This document shows positions 13,940 through 24,900 of a stretch of DNA of 64,000 nucleotides, piece by piece. Made by a program: the position numbers and the translations under genes. The stretch covers positions 2,841,501 through 2,905,500 of the forward strand of contig JAUPFP010000027.1 of the NCBI GenBank assembly GCA_036925085.1. The letters run 5' to 3'. This DNA is from Brachycybe producta. Lineage: Eukaryota; Arthropoda; Diplopoda; Playtdesmida; Andrognathidae. Position 1 is the stretch's first letter. Each line of letters begins with the position of its first letter. The notes beneath the pieces were generated by a model. The model was not told the origin of the DNA, did not search any database, and saw only the letters and a program-made list of their open reading frames with translations.

Positions 13940-14180
13940 TATTATGCTCTGGCCAACTGAATTCCGCATATGGTACAGAAGAAAAAGGTGACGTCATAGG
14001 AGGAATGTATTCTTTTGTCAAGTACTGACAAGACCTATTCTAAATCATTTCATTCAAGGCTATTTCAAGTCATTTTGACGACACTATTCAGTCTAATGTA
14101 AGCCATAAGCTACGCAGATTTGACCATAACATTATTCTACCACTTGCTCAAAACCATGACTCGCTCAAAATCTGGAACTC
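13940..14180. repeat. Diverged interspersed repeat, also at 60005-60430
   Basis: The shared order of short strings (CTCTGGCCAACT, TGACGTCAT or TGACGTAAT, CATTCAAGGC or GTCAAGGCCC, CATTTTGACGACACT or CATTTTGACACTAGT, GTAAGCCA) shows one old family at both sites. It is non-coding. From 14181 to 15081 I see only a partial family A arm at about 14560-14650. Confidence 0.5.
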
Positions 14181-15081
14181 GCTGAAATTAAGACACACTC
14201 CCTAAACTCGTTCAGAAGCAAACTTAGTCAACTTTGCTAAAATTCGCTCAAACTCATACTCTTACTCGCACAAGTTTTAATAACCCACCAGCCAGTTTAG
14301 CTAATCATGGCTCTGCAATGTCTGCACTAATCAATTATATACACGTAGAATTGCAAATTTAACATACTTAAATATTAACTAATATATTGAGATAGTAAAA
14401 GAAAAAATTTAATTCGACATATCGTTTCTTATTCCTTAACTCTGTAGAACATGTTTAATATTTAAATGCATTAAAGGCAATTAAATGCATTTAACTTGTT
14501 AAGTGCAACACATTTTCTTGTGTGTTGTTAATATGTCATCTTTTAATGGATTATTTTCAAAACGTAAAGCCTCATTTACTCTTCTAGCTTTTAGGTCTCT
14601 TTTTTACCTGACAGAATAACCAGAGTTCTGAGAAATGAGCTGTTTGAAACTCAACTTTAAAACAAAAAACAAAAAAAAAACACTGAATTGTCTTATTTCT
14701 TCCGTTCTAAACACAAGCCCCGTTACCCCCCTCCACCCCCGGGCTCGCTGTTATTGCCAAACATTATTCCCGCCACACACAAAAAATAAATGCAACAATA
14801 ACATAATTCTCGATTAAATACTAAACCATTTTTTTTACCTTCAACGTGTAATAAACTGTTAACAACCAGAGAATCCAACAACCAAAATACTAAATAAACC
14901 GAAAAAAGGAAGTCAAACATAGAAAACAAGAAGAAATAAAAACAGGAAACGGAATTTGAAAGTTTATAACAGGCATCTTTTTTTCGTAGAAATTTGTTAC
15001 ATAATCCTGATTATCTATATACATTATTCTAAAGTGAGTTTAAATTACATTTTTTCTTGAATTCCTTCATCATCATCATCA

Positions 15082-15836
15082 TTATCCTATTTTGTCCAAT
15101 CGAGGCAGAACGGGTAGAATAAGATTTCCAAAAGATGAATCCTGAGTGATGAAATAACCGACCGAATGGGAATGAGCATGCTAATATAAATTTGAACAAA
15201 ACAAAATCACCCGTAATTAGTTAAAATTGCTAATTAGTAGGGTTTATGTCGTCAAATCAAAAAATGAACCTGAAGGGCCGTTCTCTGATTGACTGAAAGA
15301 GCTTGAGTTTCGGTTCCAGAAACGACACCAGTCGACGACTAAAAAACACGAAACAAAAGAATCGACGTCCAATAACAAATTTCGCACATTCGATTGCTTA
15401 TATAAATTAGTACCATTGGAACAGTGGATGACGACGAAAGGGCCGCGGATGCCACCGGCTGAATACCACTTCCAACACCTCCTGAAGCAGAAGCAGCGCC
15501 ACTGATCAATCAACGATACCGGAAATGGCATCTATTAGTATATTGTAGCACATTTGAAATTCAAATGAAGTTAAAAACCTTTGTTGTGCTGGTTGCGTTT
15601 TAAGTAATAGCTGCTTCTTTTGTTGCTGAAGCTCCTCTAAGATCTTTCTGTTCTGAATTTCTACAATTGGACGCAATAAATAAGAGGCCATAAGTGACAG
15701 AAAGTAGGGCAAATGTGGCCCTAATCACATTATAAAAAAGCTAATAAGGGAAGCCATTTAAGACTTTTAAAGCATTTAATGCCACAATTAGAATCATTAA
15801 ATAACCTTGTCTTGCAGTTGGCGGCTGAAACGACAT
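15082..15836 (-). CDS. INIP: SOSS complex subunit C
   Basis: Small subunit of the SOSS single-strand DNA-binding complex, which acts with INTS3 and SSB1/2 in double-strand-break response. Five tiny exons keep frame: 15806-15836, 15579-15660, 15414-15501, 15270-15338, 15082-15180 (122 residues; the human protein has 104). The start is the ATG at 15836. Residues about 13-32 (QNRKILEELQQQKKQLLLK) match the conserved N-terminal helix. The C-terminus has HAHSHSVGYFITQ followed by FGNLILPVLPRLD, the diagnostic family tail. The middle exon adds an Ala/Ser/Gly-rich insert not seen in the human protein. No exon would pass a 60-residue ORF filter. The gene is divergent from ALKBH7, about 800 bases away, so the two promoters probably lie in 15837-16638. 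Confidence 0.93.
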
Positions 15837-16318
15837 TCCAGAATGTATTCGTCAACAATTGAACGAAATATTGACTTTTATTGAGAAAGAACTAAAAAAA
15901 TTCGTCAAAAACCCGCATAAAAAACAAAAAAGTTCACCAGGTGGCGCTAGTTCTCGCAAAACGCTTTACATCATAAAACCCCTTACATTATTTTTTTGCG
16001 GACAATAAAACTCCATAATCGCCATTTAATAATTACTTTATATTACCCTCAATAATGAATTGGACTTAAAATGGCGACATAAATCTTCCATTCAACTTAC
16101 TCATGATTAAAAAACGTGTTACGGAATGTGAAATAACAGTTACAAATTTATCAAATTTAAATTATTATATTAAAGTGTAATCTTAATGTAACTACATTAA
16201 AACACTCTATATTGTTTATATTCCCAACAAAATTGAATTTATTTTTAAATAAAATAATAATTCGTGAAGGTAATTAAAGTTGCATCACCTTTTCATTATA
16301 TAGCGAAGAAAAAAAAAC

Positions 16319-16510
16319 CAGGCAAGTGTGCTCAGCAAGATGCAGTCGTTTGCCCCGCCCTTTTATGAGAAACGACAACTTTTAATTAGTTTGTTAATTG
16401 ATCTGACGTCACATACCCTGCCCTTTTCAATTTCTAATTGGTTGCTATTTGGTCTGACTCTCATAAAAGGGTGGGGCAAACGATTGCATCTTGCTGAGCA
16501 CACTTGCCTG
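16319..16510. mobile_element. 192-base MITE between INIP and ALKBH7
   Basis: Long terminal inverted repeats: CAGGCAAGTGTGCTCAGCAAGATGCA at the left and its exact reverse complement at the right, followed inward by GTCGTTTGCCCCGCCCTTTTATGAG and its partner. It has no ORF. It occupies the shared upstream region of two divergent genes. A G-run of more than 15 bases lies just after it, near 16533. Confidence 0.85.
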
Positions 16511-16638
16511 TAAAAAAGGCGGCTCCCATGCGGGGGGGGGGGGGGGGAGGTGAACATCGTCTGCTATTTAACAAGAAATGAATGAAGTTTTCGATTTTAA
16601 CACGAAATTCATAGAATACCATAACAAAGAATTGAAAG

Positions 16639-17601
16639 ATGATTCGTTCTATATTTAAAATGAATATAAAACACAGTTACAGACGTCTTTGTAGCTGTGT
16701 AAAGTCTGAAATTGTAGACGCTGGTAAAAATTCCATTCCCGATTACATGTCTAGTAGGAACGAGGAAATTTTGAAAATTGCATTGAAGTCGATGGTAGTT
16801 TGCAATGATTTCATAAGTGAAGAGGAAGAGGGGTCACTTTTGGACGAACTGGAACCTTATTTGAAACGAATGCGATACGAGTTATCTCACTGGGATGATG
16901 TAATTAACGAGTAGCAATACATGAAACGCTTAATAATTTCATTTCTGACTTGTGATTTTTGTTGAACTTACAGGCAATCCATGGCTACAGAGAAACAGAG
17001 AAGGCTGAATGGAACGAGAAGAATCAAGAGATCCTTCGAAGGGTACGAGATTTCGCCTTCCAGTCGAATGGATCTGGGACAATGAAATACGTCCACGTTT
17101 TAGACCTAAGTAAAGAGGGATACATCAAACCTCACGTGGACAGCATAAGGGTTTTTTTCTTTTCTTGTGTTTTCATTTTCTTTGTTTTGTTCTTTTATGA
17201 TTTACTAATAAACTTCAGTTGCTATATTTGTTTTAGTTCTGTGGTGATACGATCGCTGGTCTCAGTCTCGTCTCTTCAAGTGTCATGAGATTGGTTCCTG
17301 AGGAAGACAAGGAAAAGAAAGACGAAGAGAAAATGAATCGAATTTTGGACGTTCTACTTCAAAGGAGATCACTCTACATTATGATGAGTACCAATAACGA
17401 TCGGAGTTAATATGTATTTCAAGAATATAAGTTCTAACTGTCGTTTTTGGTTTATAGAGAGGGCCGATTAGGTACGAATTTACCCACGAAATATTAAAAG
17501 ACGATCTATCCTACTTCAAGGGAAAACGTATTGAAAGAGGACGTCGTATATCGGTCATTTGTAGAAACGAACCATTTGATAATTGTGTGTCGATTGATTG
17601 A
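16639..17601 (+). CDS. ALKBH7: AlkB homolog 7, mitochondrial Fe(II)/2-oxoglutarate dioxygenase
   Basis: ALKBH7 is a mitochondrial AlkB-family protein involved in programmed necrosis and fatty-acid metabolism. Four exons: 16639-16899, 16974-17150, 17237-17383, 17458-17601 (242 residues; human 221). The start ATG opens a basic, Arg-rich targeting sequence. [14 protein letters not shown] and [19 protein letters not shown] match the family, including the HxD iron pair. FTHEIL gives the third iron ligand and [10 protein letters not shown] the 2-oxoglutarate-binding Arg. The first two introns are GT-AG. The third, placed by homology between SLYIM and RGPIRYEF, begins ATGAGT instead of GTGAGT; the GT four bases further on would break the frame. 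Apart from that junction the gene looks intact. Confidence 0.9.
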
Positions 17602-17786
17602 ATCAATTTTTAAAAATGTAATTTATAATAAATCTGTTTTATAATTTGTTAAATAAAATGAAATTATTTATTTTAGCTTCTTTTTTGTACGTTTTTTTTT
17701 GTAATAATGTTGTCGAAAGTCGATGTTTTGTGTCAAGTTTCCTTCTTGAATTCGAGCCTCAAATTGTGAACTAAACATGATTATGG

Positions 17787-17955
17787 GTGCATTCGAAAAC
17801 GACTATGTTTGGTAGAAAATTACCTTAAATACAACTACACCTGACGACACATTCATAAGTGTTATGTCAGAAAATTTAAAAATAACACTCGATAAGGCCA
17901 TGTGAGCGTGTACTTGAGGCTTTTTTCTGTCATACCTTGTCGTTTTCGAATGCAC
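17787..17955. mobile_element. Small MITE
   Basis: The ends are GTGCATTCGAAAACGAC and its exact reverse complement GTCGTTTTCGAATGCAC. It is 169 bases long with no ORF. Apart from this, the stretch 17602-18948 shows no gene; the ORF at 18271-18471 has no recognisable features. Confidence 0.75.
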
Positions 17956-18948
17956 GTTTAAAAATGAACCCACAGGGATAATTTAATAAAAAAAGTTCCT
18001 TTTTGCGATCTCAGCGCCCTCTTAACCACGAATTGGACTTTACAAAACAACAAAAGATGCAGCAGGACATGGAATTTGATCCTGAAACTGAAAACGATCA
18101 CGTTTGAAATGATTGTAATAGGTTTTCCTTCGTTATGAATGTGAACATTGGACTTGATACTAATTATGTAGATTAGTTTTCGTAATATAAATAAATACAA
18201 AGTGAAAGAAGGTGAGTCTCATTAGGTTCTATGTACGTATATTTCATTACTGAGTGGAAAGGGGGGAGAAGTGGGAGAACAAAAAAATGAAAAGGCTCTT
18301 CTTTATTTTGGAGGCACGGTTAAGGGAGGGTGGGTTGTGGGTGAAAGGACCCTCGTTCGAACTTGGAAATTAATTGAGGGGCACCTCTTCTATGTGAAGC
18401 ACAAGCTTAGCTTTGAGTTAGCCCCAGGAGATGGAGGTCGGACCACATTCAAAGCAGAAAAATCAAGCTAGAAACATGGAGGTAGTTCAACTCCACCATG
18501 TTCAAGAAACATGCTGTGGATGAGTGAACTTGAATTGTATAGCTCTCTCTTCAATGTTATCTTTATTCCTTTTAACTCCCCTTTCCTTTCTTTCTGCTTC
18601 TCTTTATACGGAGATCCGTTAATTTAAGATCTCTTTCAAATTTAAATATTAAACACATTTAACACAATTTACATTTCTAGTTTTGAAAACATTTTTAATT
18701 TCTGTTATTGATATTTTTAATGTTTTTAATTTGATATTTCTCATGAATTTTCTAGTTTTCATGAATTGGTGCTTCGTTAGTTAAATAAAAAAGGAAGATG
18801 AAGGAGGAAGAAGTTAAAACTCCGGTAACAATAACGAAAGTAATTTGAATTTTCTAGTTTTTCTCAGTTCAATAATTATATTTACTTATTGTTTTCGGTG
18901 GTGATTACGATAAAGGATTTGCCAAAAAAGGATGTGCCGGAGATCAAA

Positions 18949-21900
18949 ATGAGATCTGAAAGAAGAGCGGCCAAAGTGGCCTCTTCAAAGATCGCGGATA
19001 CTGCGAAGTATTTGGCTTCGAGTAAAATCATCGCGACCACGGCCCTTCCACCTCCTCCGATTCCGAGAAGGAAAGCCCAAGCGAAACCTGGTTCAAAACC
19101 ACCACATCCGAACCAATATACATATAGATCCTCACCGGGCACAGCGAAACAATCCTCCTCGGCCACGGCGAGACAATCCTCGTCAGGCACGGCGAGACAA
19201 TCCTCGTCAGGCACGGCGAGACAATCCTCGTCAGGCACGGCGAGACAATTGGCGCCTCACATATCGACCACACATTCGTTACCCAGAATGCCCATTCTGG
19301 TGTTCAACTCGGTCCCCACCATCATTCCGATCCCCAGTTCGTCTCTCGGACAAAATTCCATCATGACGATTTCTCCTAGCGTTGCTCGTACACCGCTTAA
19401 ATCCTCGACTATCGAGAAACTACAGATAAAGAAACCGATCTCGACGTCGTCGCAGCCGAGCTCGAAGTTTCTCAAGTACAACAGCATTACCCGTCAGAAC
19501 ATCGGTCTCTCCATGGAGTGCGAAGAAGAGACCCTTTCTCCGGTCCAATGGGCTAAATACAGAAAGGCCGAAAGTGATTATCTGGACGTTCTACGTAAAC
19601 TTACCAATTGGAAGAGTAGGACTGATGTCGAGATCATCTACTTGGGAGCGGACGATCCGGTTCCTCCTCCGCCTCGCTTTCTAAGCGTTCAAGAAGCCTC
19701 GCGGCAACCACTTACGAGCACTTCCGATAGACTAAAGTCCAGTCAGGAGGTTTTCGTCGAATCTGATTCGGTTCCGATGCAAGTCGACGAGCAGTTTCAA
19801 GGTTCAACGGTACGAATCGTGCTTAGTATTGTAGAGTGGCTCGTTTTTTGATTTTTTTGAAATAGATTTTAATTGATTTAAAGTATAAAAGCCCCTCGAA
19901 CTCTTAATTATTTTTGTATTTCAGGATCAGTATGTCGATATTCGAGTAATAAATTGGTATACTTTTTGCTTATTTATTTACCAATGATGTCGTCAATCGC
20001 GATCATAACAGTTTCTGTGAGAAATCACTTAAGTTTGAATTTTTTTTATTCTATCAATATAAAAAAAATTCCTGGAAATTATATATAGTCGCTGTAAGTG
20101 ATTGAGTTATTCTTCTAGTTTCTAAAACACTTTCTAGTTTGTTTTTTGCTCCTGAAAGACGGAATAATAATCAGATTTCGAGAGGCCCCGTTTACACTTT
20201 AAAATTTAATAAAGAAATACAAATTTCATAAATTAAAACGACCGTATGACATTCTGCCGTATCGACAGAGCCGTAACTAGCTAAGAATAAAACTGGCGCC
20301 CGTTTAGTATAATCATTCTAATTGTTTTGCACCTTTGTTTCTTTGTGGCGTCTGAGCTTTGCGCCCAAAGTGAGAATAAAACTGGCGCCCCTCCCTCCCT
20401 CCCCCTCCTTAGTATTATCATTCTAGTTATTTTGCACTCCTGACCGCTTTTTACGCCGCACGAGGCCGGTGGTAACGACTCACTAACCGCCTTCCGCCCC
20501 CCCCCCCCTCCCCCTAGTTACGGCTCTGCTGTATTGAATTACGTCTCAGCCTCCTCTAATCATCCGTTCTCTCTCTCTCTTGCATCCTCTGTTAAGGGCA
20601 AAGACTCTATCACAGCCACGAGTCCGACAAAATTGATAGGGAATCCTCCAGTTTGCTTAGTTGCGGCTCCCACCATTCGACTACAAACGGGTAATAATGT
20701 CGGTTGACCACAACTAAACGTTGCACGACTTCATTTTGCAACTTGTATCCTTTAGGTCAAACGACGACCACGACAACAACGGCGGGGTCGACGGCACTGA
20801 AAAAGAGTCCCGTAACTTATTCGAATGCAGGGGTAGGAGGAGGAGGAGGAGGAGGATCAATTGCAAGGGTATTGGTAAGTTTTATTGTTTTCAACCTTTT
20901 TTCCTTTTCGACTTCTTATCGAATTTCGTTACATTTACAAGTTCATTCCATATATTATTATTATTATTATTATTTTAAAAGTATGAATATTACATTTTTT
21001 TTGGTTGTGTGTGTTTCATGCGTGCCTGTACGTGCGTGCGTGCGTGCGTGCGTGCAGTTGCTTATATCAAATTTCATACAGGTGTAGACTTTAGATGTTA
21101 AAACAAGAGTTTAATTTTGATATGTGCCAAATGTTACCGTATGTTTGTATGTGTTCCACACAATTTGTCAATTTCTGTTTGTTGTGCATTTTTCTGCTGG
21201 TTTTAAAGCCGAACTCTGGTCAGTCTTCTACAAAATGAAGAAAACATTTAAAAGTGCTGAATAAACTAGAATGGTAGCTAAAACCACTTAAGGGTGTTTT
21301 GTTTTTCGATATCTTTTAAATCTTGAAAATGATCCAACTTTAAACGGCGAATATTTTTTAATTTTTGCCTAGCTCTGGAAAAAATGATTATTTTGAAAGA
21401 TATGAAAATATTATTAAGTGATTCAACTATCCTTTATGATTTTTAACACTTTGAATTTCTTCTTAGTGTTGCAACCTAGAATAACTTAAGAGTTCGAAAA
21501 GTAGCTGTTCATAAAACAACTTACTTAGGGTGAACTCGAATCAAATGTGATTATGAAAAAGGGGTATGAAAACTAAAGAGATGATTGGTACCATCTTTTG
21601 GTGTGTTGCTGTTGTTGTTTCCATCGTGAGTCATTGTGTCCAATGTGATACGGTGGGACACGGAAGTTGGCTTTGTCGACGAGGATCAGTGCGTTTCGTC
21701 GGCGTTCTTCTGAGAAATTTCCTCCTCTCTTTCTTTCGAATGTGGCTCGGTTTAAGATCAGACAGGTATGTAGTCTCTATCGTTCTTTTTACTTAATTCT
21801 CTAATTCTCTCTCTCTCGATTTATCGTCTCAACCTGTATGAAATTTGAAAAAGAATAAATCAGTAGTCGAGCACTTTCACGTGATTTTATCTCGTTCCAA

Positions 21901-24900
21901 AACTCGATACTTTACCGATCGAATCGAGAAATTTCATTTTGGAAGTTGCTCTCGCTGCAAATGTTGAACTTTAAATTATACAAAATTTGAAACCCAAGTT
22001 TGTTTTAATGTTCACTGATTCGATTTAAAATCATGGTTTTTTTTTTATTAGCCGACTGGACCACGGTTGTTACACCTTTACGGCAAACCGAGACGTACTG
22101 CGAATAAGAACTACGCTGCAAATCTCTTCGCTAACGGACACACCATAGACGACATCGCAAACATCCTTCAAGTGACTCGGATATCGGCCGAAGTTTACTT
22201 GATCGATTCGCTCTTTCTCGAAGAGCGAGTGGATTACGTTAAACTTGGTCGTATCTTGGGTATAACAGAAAAGATGTTGTATCATGTTGCTTCGTTGGCA
22301 AAATGTCAATACAATCTGAGCTTACCCAAGCTACAGAGTGAAACACTTTACACTTTCAATCAGTTGCGGCTTTGTATTGCGAGACTCTACAGAGGTTTGC
22401 ATTGGACGGCAGAAGATGATGGACTCTAATTATTGTTGTGGGACTTTGGTAAAGAAAATTAAGTGCAATCGTCTATGGGTTTTTTCCCCCCAAAATATCT
22501 ACAATTCTGGTCTTTGAAATATAATGTTTTTTATGTAACCGTGATACCTACCTACATTTGCATCAAATGCTTTTTTCGATGTCCCTTATTCTAGTTCGTT
22601 ATTTTGTATTTTATTGTTTTCGGGTTATTGAATCGCTCGGATGAAGTTGATTTATCTGTATCATTCGTGTAATCGTAGTTACAACAAATGTACCTTTTTA
22701 AACTTATGAATGCGGTCGATTGCAATTGTTATGAGTGTATGTAATGTCTATTTATTTGTTTAGATAAATAAAACTAAATAGTGTAACCTGTATGATGTTT
22801 TACAAAACTATCAGCACGCACGCAAAACACACACACAAAAGCTGTACTTTAGAATATTGAAAATGTTTTGTTGAACAGCTGATTTTAAAACTCTGGTTAT
22901 TCAACACTAAGGAAAAATTGAAAGTGTGTTAGAAACTAGAACGGTAGCTGAATTTCAATAGTATTTTCATTTCGATATCTTTCAAAATAAACTTTGTTAC
23001 AGTCAAAAATCTTAAATATATCGTCTTTGTTTAAAGTCGAGTCATTTTCAAACTTACATGAAAAGTTTATTTTGAAAGAGATCAACATGAAAATACACTT
23101 AAATGATTGAACTACCTTTCTAGTTTTTTTAAAACACTTCAAAGTTTCTCTCAATTTCGCTTCCTTGAAAGGCACAATCAATAACCAAAGTTTGAGGGAC
23201 GTTTACATTTTAAAAACCGGCTCATCTAAAATAATCTCTAAATTTGTATGTTTATTTTAGAACGAAACTGTAAAGTCACTTTTATTAAAGAAAAAGGATC
23301 CCGATTCCGTTACCTCTGCAGCCGTCATTGATCTTCTTAAGCATCCTGAACTTGCCGTTAAACTAATTCCTAAATCGTTTACGACTGACACCTCTCTAAT
23401 TAACAAGAAACTAGAATTGGGTTAGAAGTAAACAAATTAATTAATTAATAAACTGGTGCAATAATAATTCCGTGTATGTGTTGTGTTTTCAGATGCATTT
23501 CTTAAGAGATTGACAAAGAACGGGAAATTGGCCGTGGAAAAGTGGATGATGGAGAAAGGACTTTTTGGTGGTCATCGAACCTGTATGACCCATACGAATG
23601 TTCAGATGAAACTGATGCTCATGATGACCGTCGCTGGAACTAATAACGGTTACAAGTGGTGGTGCCCTTCGTGTGCCGTAATGGTGCCGGTCGACCACGG
23701 AAGTTTCTTCTCCAAGTTTAAAGAAGATCACTCTGTTATAATGCGAGTGATCTACCACTGGGCTTGCAACAGTGACATCAAACAAGTCATTCAAGAGGTG
23801 CTCGGCAACAAAGAGTTTGTGTGTTTGGTGTATACGGCACTAAGAACGATTTGCACGAAACAATCGGGCAGCTGGAGAGTAGGTGGCGCGGGACACGAAG
23901 TTGAAGTGGGCGAATTAAAGTTCGGTAGCTGTAAAGGCACTCCGAATATTAATTTGTATTGCGCCTACGATCGCTCGACGCGTGAGGTTAAGGTCGGAGC
24001 CGCTAGTTATACTTCTAATAACAAGGACAGGATTACCCATCTCTTAAGTGAATTCATTGATAAAGAGTCTGATCTTGTTGGCGATAAGTCGCTGTGGACC
24101 ATTTTTCCACCACACTTTCGAGTAAACTTCTCGCCAAGTTCTAACGAGAGGATCAATACAAATACTACAGAATACCTTGCCGATTTTGTTTTACCCATCT
24201 TTAGAGACACTAAGGACTTTCTGAAGTTAGATTCCATCCAGGCGCTACTTCACGAGTTGACGTGGAGAGAAAAATATGGCCGAGATCCTTTAAATGCATT
24301 TAATTCCATTGTGACTCACATTAAACAAGTCTGCTTTTCGTCAGGTTACGATCAAGAACCTTTTACCGGGGGGGGGGGGGGGGGGGGAACTCGTTTTAAT
24401 CATTAATCTTTTCTTTTTTTGTGCTTTAGTTGTGACGACGCAATCGGTTAATTCGGTGCCGATCGCATTGGCGTCCGGATTGACTGTGGTAGATACAACT
24501 GAACTGACAAAAGATCTCCCTTCATTCTCTGACAAGTTAAACGTTGGAGAATTATTGTCTACGACTAAAAAAGTGGACGTAGAATCAAAAACGTGCACAA
24601 ATTCCGCGGTTAAGATAAAGTTATCATCTTCGATTGCAAAGAGATCTAGTATGAGTTCATCGAATACGTCAAAGAAAGCAAAGACATCCCCTTCTCCTAC
24701 TGAGTATCTCAAAGTGTCCGTTACAGCACCGTCCATCAGGGTTCCATTAGAATCCTATTATTATGCTACAAAGACAGGTGTTGCTGCTGTTGACCAACAA
24801 CAGGCGACTGGTAAATTTAAATTCAAGGTGAATATTACCGTTACAGTTCTCCAATATGTTTGTAATGTAATAAATACGAATCACGATTGTATCTATTATA

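Noticed and set aside
14635-14929. ORFs on both strands near 14.7 kb
   Set aside because: Composition-driven frames across A- and C-rich runs, just downstream of the real SOSS-C gene.
18271-18471. 66-residue ORF
   Set aside because: No domain, splice context or codon pattern supports it; it is isolated in a non-coding gap.
21566-21796. 76-residue ORF with a hydrophobic start, possibly a secreted peptide
   Set aside because: The GTATGT donor at its end has a phase that leads to a stop in the next open exon, and there is no other partner exon.
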